A stretch of 46,621 bases of DNA from JAWUWD01 sp034112085 (GTDB lineage: Bacteria > Bacteroidota > Bacteroidia > Cytophagales > Cyclobacteriaceae): assembly GCA_034112085.1 (NCBI GenBank), contig JAWUWD010000093.1, positions 1 to 46,621 on the forward strand. The letters are read 5' to 3'. Below the pieces are notes generated by a model. The model searched no databases, was not told the DNA's origin, and saw only the letters and a program-made list of their open reading frames with translations. Position numbers and translations under genes: made by a program. Within the stretch, counting starts at the first letter, position 1. Every line of letters starts with the position of its first letter. This document shows positions 42,881-46,621 of this stretch, piece after piece.

Positions 42881-45800
42881 ATGAGTGAAGAAATATTAAA
42901 GGCACTTACCCAACTGTTTGCGATTATAACTAAACAAGATGGTGGAGTTACTGAAAAAGAAAGGCAATTTGTAATAGGTTTTTTTCAACAAGAGCTTGAT
43001 CAAGACTCTATTAAAGAATACCTAGAGTTATACGACAAATTCGTAGGATACAAAAAGAAAATTGAAGGTGAAAGTGAGGAAAAATCTACTGAAGAAGGTG
43101 AAGAAAAACCTGTACAGAAAAGAAAATTAACCTCTGTTCGTGATTCGGTAAAGACCCTAGGTCTTTGTAAGAAAATCAATAAAACACTTACTCAAAAGCA
43201 GAAATTAGTCGTTTTAGTGAAGATTCTTGAGCTTGTAGGTTCTGATAAGAACTTCACACCTCAAAGGATGGAAATTATTGACACCATTTCTTCGGTGTTT
43301 AATATTGTCAAAGACGAATACAAACTAGTTGAAGGGTTCGTACTTCAAGAAGATGTATCTAATCTTCAGTTCAGTGACATTTTATTAGTCAATAATGAAC
43401 CAGTCAATGATGAACCAGTCAATGATGAAGAAGAAAATCCGAATAAAGAAGAGGAAACTGATGATGCTGGATTCCCAATCAAGAAAGAAAAAGCAAAGCA
43501 TTTTCATGTAGAAATTCATGGAGACCTAATCTTCATGAAGGTGAATAGTGTAGACATGTACTTTGTGAAGTACCTGGGTCATGATGAAATCATCCTTAAT
43601 GGATTTATCATGCTTACCAACAGAGTTTATCTATTCTCTAATGGTAGTACTATAAAAACTCCAATTGGACATGCTCTTTATTACAGCGACCTCATAACAC
43701 AATTCATCTCTGATCTTAAGATCAGTCAGATATCATTCAACGCTCAAAACATTGAATTCAAATTCCCTAATGGAGGAATTGGTCTGCGTGATGTAAATAT
43801 CTCAGAAGGGCCTGGAAAACTCATTGGAATCATGGGTGCCAGTGGTGCCGGAAAGACCACATTACTTAATGTATTAGCCGGAATAGAAGAACCCTCGAAA
43901 GGGGAAATTCTTATAAACGGGTACAACACAACTACTCAAAAAGATAAAATACAAGGAGTAATAGGCTATATATCTCAAGATGATTTACTTATCGAAGAGC
44001 TCACAGTCTATGAAAATCTGTATTACAATGCCAAGCTTTGTTTTGCCAACATGGGCGAAGAAGAGCTAGACAAAAGAGTAATGGATGTTTTGACCAGTCT
44101 TGGACTTGATCAACGAAAACATCTCAAAGTCGGTAGTATCCTAGATAAAACTATTAGTGGTGGTCAACGAAAGAGACTAAATATTGCCCTTGAACTGATC
44201 AGAGAACCTGCTGTTCTATTTGTGGATGAACCTACTTCTGGTTTATCATCTAGAGATTCAGAGAATGTTATTGATTTACTCAAGGAACTTTCCCTTAAAG
44301 GAAAGTTAATTTTCGTAGTGATTCATCAACCCTCTTCAGACATCTATAAAATGTTTGACAAGATGTATATCATGGATACTGGCGGATATCCAATATTCTA
44401 TGGCAATCCTATTCAAGCAGTCACTTATTTCAAAGAAGTTACTAATCAAGTTGATGCCAAGCGTGGACAATGTGAGAGTTGTGCCAATGTAAACCCAGAG
44501 CAAGTTTTCAATATAATTGAAGCCAAGGTAGTAGATGAGTATGGCCAGTTAACAAATAAGAGAAAGATCAACCCTACACAATGGAATGATTTTTATCTTG
44601 AGAAATTCCAATTTGAAAAAGTAGAAGATGTTAATGAAGATCCACCTCAGGCACTCAATATTCCATCTAAGATCAAACAAACTTTTATATTCACTGTAAG
44701 AGATACGATTGCTAAACTGAGTAATAAGCAATACTTAATGATCAACCTGCTAGAAGCACCACTTCTGGCCTTGATCTTAGCATTTATCATTAGGTATAAG
44801 AGTTCTCCTACTGGTATGGAGTATATATTTAGATTCAACGATAATATTCCCGCGTTCATGCTCATGAGTATTGTGGTTTCTCTATTTATGGGACTTACAG
44901 TCAGTGCTGAGGAAATTATCAGGGATCGTAAAATCCTAAAAAGAGAATCATTTCTCAATTTAAGTTGGAATAGTTACCTACTATCTAAGTTAACTATCCT
45001 ATTTACCATGTCCGCCATTCAAACAATGACATTTGTTTTGATTGGAAATTTGATTCTAGAGATACATGGGATGACTATTAGCTTCTGGCTAGTACTATTC
45101 ACAGTCTCCTGCCTTGCCAATGTTATTGGCTTGAATATTTCTTCTGCCTTTAACTCAGCAGTCACTGTATATGTCATTATACCACTACTCCTAATTCCAC
45201 AAATGATTCTTAGTGGACTCCTTTTCAATTTTGATAAACTTAATGACGTGATTAGTACAAAAGGGAAAGTTCCTTTTGTAGCTGATATGATGGCGTCTAG
45301 ATGGGCTTATGAAGCTATGGCTGTATATCAATTTAAAGAGAATGATTTCGAGCAGCCATACTATCGATATGAAGAAAATGAAATGAAATCAGATTTCAAG
45401 TCTTCTTATCTCATCAAGGCCCTGAAAAAGAAACTTGATTTCATCAATAATAATATTTCCGTAGAAAGTGATTCTTTACAGACTATCGTAAAGAAAGATT
45501 TGGATATTGTGAAATACAGACTTAATCTAGAATCTAACAAGAAAGGGATTGAGGATATAGATTTGGATATTGCTCTTTCGTTAGACGGATTCAACAGTCA
45601 AGTTCACCTATTGCTTGTGACCTACCTTGAAACTCTCAAGGATCAATACCTTAATGCCTACAATTTATCAGTACTCAAAAGAGAGAAATTGATGAACTAT
45701 TATGAAAAGTCTGACGATATTGACTACAATGTCAATGAATATAAGGACAAGTACTTCAATGAGAGTTTGTCTGATTTAGTCAGAAACATAGCAGTTAAAG

Positions 45801-46069
45801 AACGTCTGTTAGAATATAAGGGCCAGTTGATTCAACAAATAGATCCTATCTTTAACACTCCTGACAATCCAGGTCATCTTTTAGATTATCGAACACATTT
45901 CTTTGCTCCTAAGAAGCACTTTCTCGGAATGTATTTCGACACCTATTACTTTAATATCATTGTAATATGGATTATGACAATATTATTCTATATTACTTTG
46001 TATTTCGAATTGTTAAGAAAGGTGATTGACTCATTTGGTAAAGTGAAAATCCCAAAAGCAAAGGGATGA
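42881..46069 (+). CDS. TerB-like / ABCG-type ABC transporter fusion
   Basis: 1062 residues. Residues 1-150 are TerB-like helices (FAIITKQDGGVTEKERQFV and KILELVGSDKNFTPQRMEII). An acidic linker has the PVNDE repeats. A beta-rich domain (about 205-290) precedes an ABC ATPase: Walker A GASGAGKTT (K325), signature ISGGQRKRLNIAL near 425, Walker B VLFVDEPTSGL near 445, H-loop VVIHQPSSDI. The H-loop and ISGGQRKR are those of the ABCG/White subfamily. A CESC motif (C531, C534) follows. An ABC2 membrane domain of about six segments spans about 615-800; a helical region and a last membrane segment (FNIIVIWIMTILFYITLYF) end the protein. Substrate unknown. It closes the array. Confidence 0.9.
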   Translation: MSEEILKALTQLFAIITKQDGGVTEKERQFVIGFFQQELDQDSIKEYLELYDKFVGYKKKIEGESEEKSTEEGEEKPVQKRKLTSVRDSVKTLGLCKKINKTLTQKQKLVVLVKILELVGSDKNFTPQRMEIIDTISSVFNIVKDEYKLVEGFVLQEDVSNLQFSDILLVNNEPVNDEPVNDEEENPNKEEETDDAGFPIKKEKAKHFHVEIHGDLIFMKVNSVDMYFVKYLGHDEIILNGFIMLTNRVYLFSNGSTIKTPIGHALYYSDLITQFISDLKISQISFNAQNIEFKFPNGGIGLRDVNISEGPGKLIGIMGASGAGKTTLLNVLAGIEEPSKGEILINGYNTTTQKDKIQGVIGYISQDDLLIEELTVYENLYYNAKLCFANMGEEELDKRVMDVLTSLGLDQRKHLKVGSILDKTISGGQRKRLNIALELIREPAVLFVDEPTSGLSSRDSENVIDLLKELSLKGKLIFVVIHQPSSDIYKMFDKMYIMDTGGYPIFYGNPIQAVTYFKEVTNQVDAKRGQCESCANVNPEQVFNIIEAKVVDEYGQLTNKRKINPTQWNDFYLEKFQFEKVEDVNEDPPQALNIPSKIKQTFIFTVRDTIAKLSNKQYLMINLLEAPLLALILAFIIRYKSSPTGMEYIFRFNDNIPAFMLMSIVVSLFMGLTVSAEEIIRDRKILKRESFLNLSWNSYLLSKLTILFTMSAIQTMTFVLIGNLILEIHGMTISFWLVLFTVSCLANVIGLNISSAFNSAVTVYVIIPLLLIPQMILSGLLFNFDKLNDVISTKGKVPFVADMMASRWAYEAMAVYQFKENDFEQPYYRYEENEMKSDFKSSYLIKALKKKLDFINNNISVESDSLQTIVKKDLDIVKYRLNLESNKKGIEDIDLDIALSLDGFNSQVHLLLVTYLETLKDQYLNAYNLSVLKREKLMNYYEKSDDIDYNVNEYKDKYFNESLSDLVRNIAVKERLLEYKGQLIQQIDPIFNTPDNPGHLLDYRTHFFAPKKHFLGMYFDTYYFNIIVIWIMTILFYITLYFELLRKVIDSFGKVKIPKAKG
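43388..43432 (+). repeat. Three 15-bp tandem repeats in the linker
   Basis: Units start at 43388, 43403 and 43418, based on GTCAATGATGAACCA, encoding VNNEP, VNDEP, VNDEE. They sit in the acidic linker between the TerB-like and beta-rich domains. The unit length is a multiple of three, so slippage would change linker length without a frameshift. Confidence 0.85.
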
Positions 46070-46098
46070 TTTAACGACAAGTCAAATCCGTTTAATAA

Positions 46099-46129
46099 TT
46101 TGCAAAACGCAAATGAATTTTTAATTTTG
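46099..46129 (+). promoter_or_regulatory. Consensus Bacteroidota promoter for the downstream lipoprotein gene
   Basis: TTTG (46099-46102), 19 bases, then TAATTTTG (46122-46129), a full TAnnTTTG match at the standard spacing. The start of transcription would be near 46135, about 15 bases before the ATG at 46151. The -33 TTTG lies in a small hairpin ATTTGC/GCAAAT (46098-46114) with a T-run after it, which might also end the ABCG gene transcript. Confidence 0.65.
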
Positions 46130-46150
46130 TTTATCCGTAAGCGTAAATAT

Positions 46151-46621
46151 ATGAAGAAACTATTTTTTGGAATTCTCGCACTGTCTTTTGCCTGTAGTTC
46201 AGGTAATAAACCTGCTGATGAACAAGCATTTCTTGAAGAACTGGATTCTTTGGAAGTAGAGGGGCCTGCAATATCAGAAGAAGTCATTTCTTCGATAATT
46301 CAATCCATCCCGTCTCCTCTTGAGATATCTGTTCTACTAAAAGAATCAGGTACTAAGTATGATGCAAGTATCCTAAACACCGCAGATAATACATCCAAGT
46401 ACAATAGCAATTATAGTAAAGCGCTCAACTTAGGAATATTTGGCACGGATTTGGGATACACCAATATATATCAGCAAAACCAAGATGGGCTAGACTATAT
46501 GGCCTCTATCAAAGAGCTTGCTGATGGAATGAATATTGGACAGTTCTTTGACATTGAAACTATTGGGAAATTAGCGACTAACAGTAAAAATTTAGACTCT
46601 TTACTGTTGATCACTACTCAG
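46151..46621 (+). CDS. Lipoprotein, partial (C-terminus beyond the window)
   Basis: The frame is open from the ATG at 46151 to the edge, 157 residues so far. MKKLFFGILALSFACSSGN is a lipoprotein signal with the Cys near residue 15. The mature part, including EISVLLKESGTKYDASIL, LGIFGTDLGYTNIYQQ and SIKELADGMNIGQFFD, looks like a helical secreted protein. I do not recognise a domain. Its own promoter suggests it is not obligatorily part of the preceding array. Confidence 0.8.
   Translation, partial: MKKLFFGILALSFACSSGNKPADEQAFLEELDSLEVEGPAISEEVISSIIQSIPSPLEISVLLKESGTKYDASILNTADNTSKYNSNYSKALNLGIFGTDLGYTNIYQQNQDGLDYMASIKELADGMNIGQFFDIETIGKLATNSKNLDSLLLITTQ

Overview
The window is AT-rich chromosomal DNA from a member of the Bacteroidota, most likely a marine Cytophagales-type bacterium. 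This is inferred from gene content, not from a marker gene. The evidence is a fused lpxC/fabZ gene, a type IX secretion C-terminal tail on a giant secreted protein, DUF2851, a LolA-like gene next to ftsK, weak ribosome binding sites, and -7 boxes of the TAnnTTTG type. No tRNA, rRNA, CRISPR array, phage gene or intact insertion sequence was seen.

Region 1 (1-3.8 kb) is accessory. A large leucine-rich-repeat secreted protein runs off the left edge and contains a near-identical 681-bp internal duplication. A small lipoprotein gene lies just upstream of it. They are followed by a decayed stretch with an alpha/beta-hydrolase pseudogene and the fragment of a LuxR-type helix-turn-helix gene.

Region 2 (3.9-7.4 kb) is the lipid A / fatty acid block lpxC-fabZ, lpxA and a lone ABC ATPase, then a lipoprotein that is a paralogue of the one at 2 kb. 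Two hairpins follow, one with 27-bp perfect arms.

Region 3 (7.6-28.3 kb) is almost entirely minus strand and mostly housekeeping. It holds a single-domain response regulator, a LysM/SLT murein hydrolase, an O-methyltransferase, an M16 protease, a nucleoside phosphorylase, trhO, a PglD-like acyltransferase, a polytopic membrane protein, DUF2851, pyrF, a LolA-like protein, ftsK, a 1506-residue T9SS-exported beta-propeller-like protein, pyrD and xerD. One 80-residue plus-strand gene lies inside it. Region 4 (28.4-33.4 kb) has aroQ, then a tightly overlapping plus-strand set marC-rnhA-hydrolase-HEAT-like protein, a convergent saccharopine-dehydrogenase-like gene, and cdd.

Region 5 (33.6-46.1 kb) is the most interesting part: eight consecutive plus-strand genes that look like one signalling system. 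In order they are a membrane HAMP-GAF-PAS protein, a CheR methyltransferase, a receiver-less CheB methylesterase, a small membrane GAF protein, a membrane sensor with HAMP-GAF-PAS-PAS and a SpoIIE/PP2C phosphatase, a SiaB-like kinase, a SiaC-like phospho-switch protein, and a TerB-like/ABCG-type transporter fusion. There is no CheA, CheW, classical MCP, SiaD diguanylate cyclase or sigma factor. My inference is a SiaABC-type partner switch, possibly modulated by CheR/CheB methylation, whose output could be the ABCG-type membrane protein. A partial lipoprotein gene with a good promoter closes the window.
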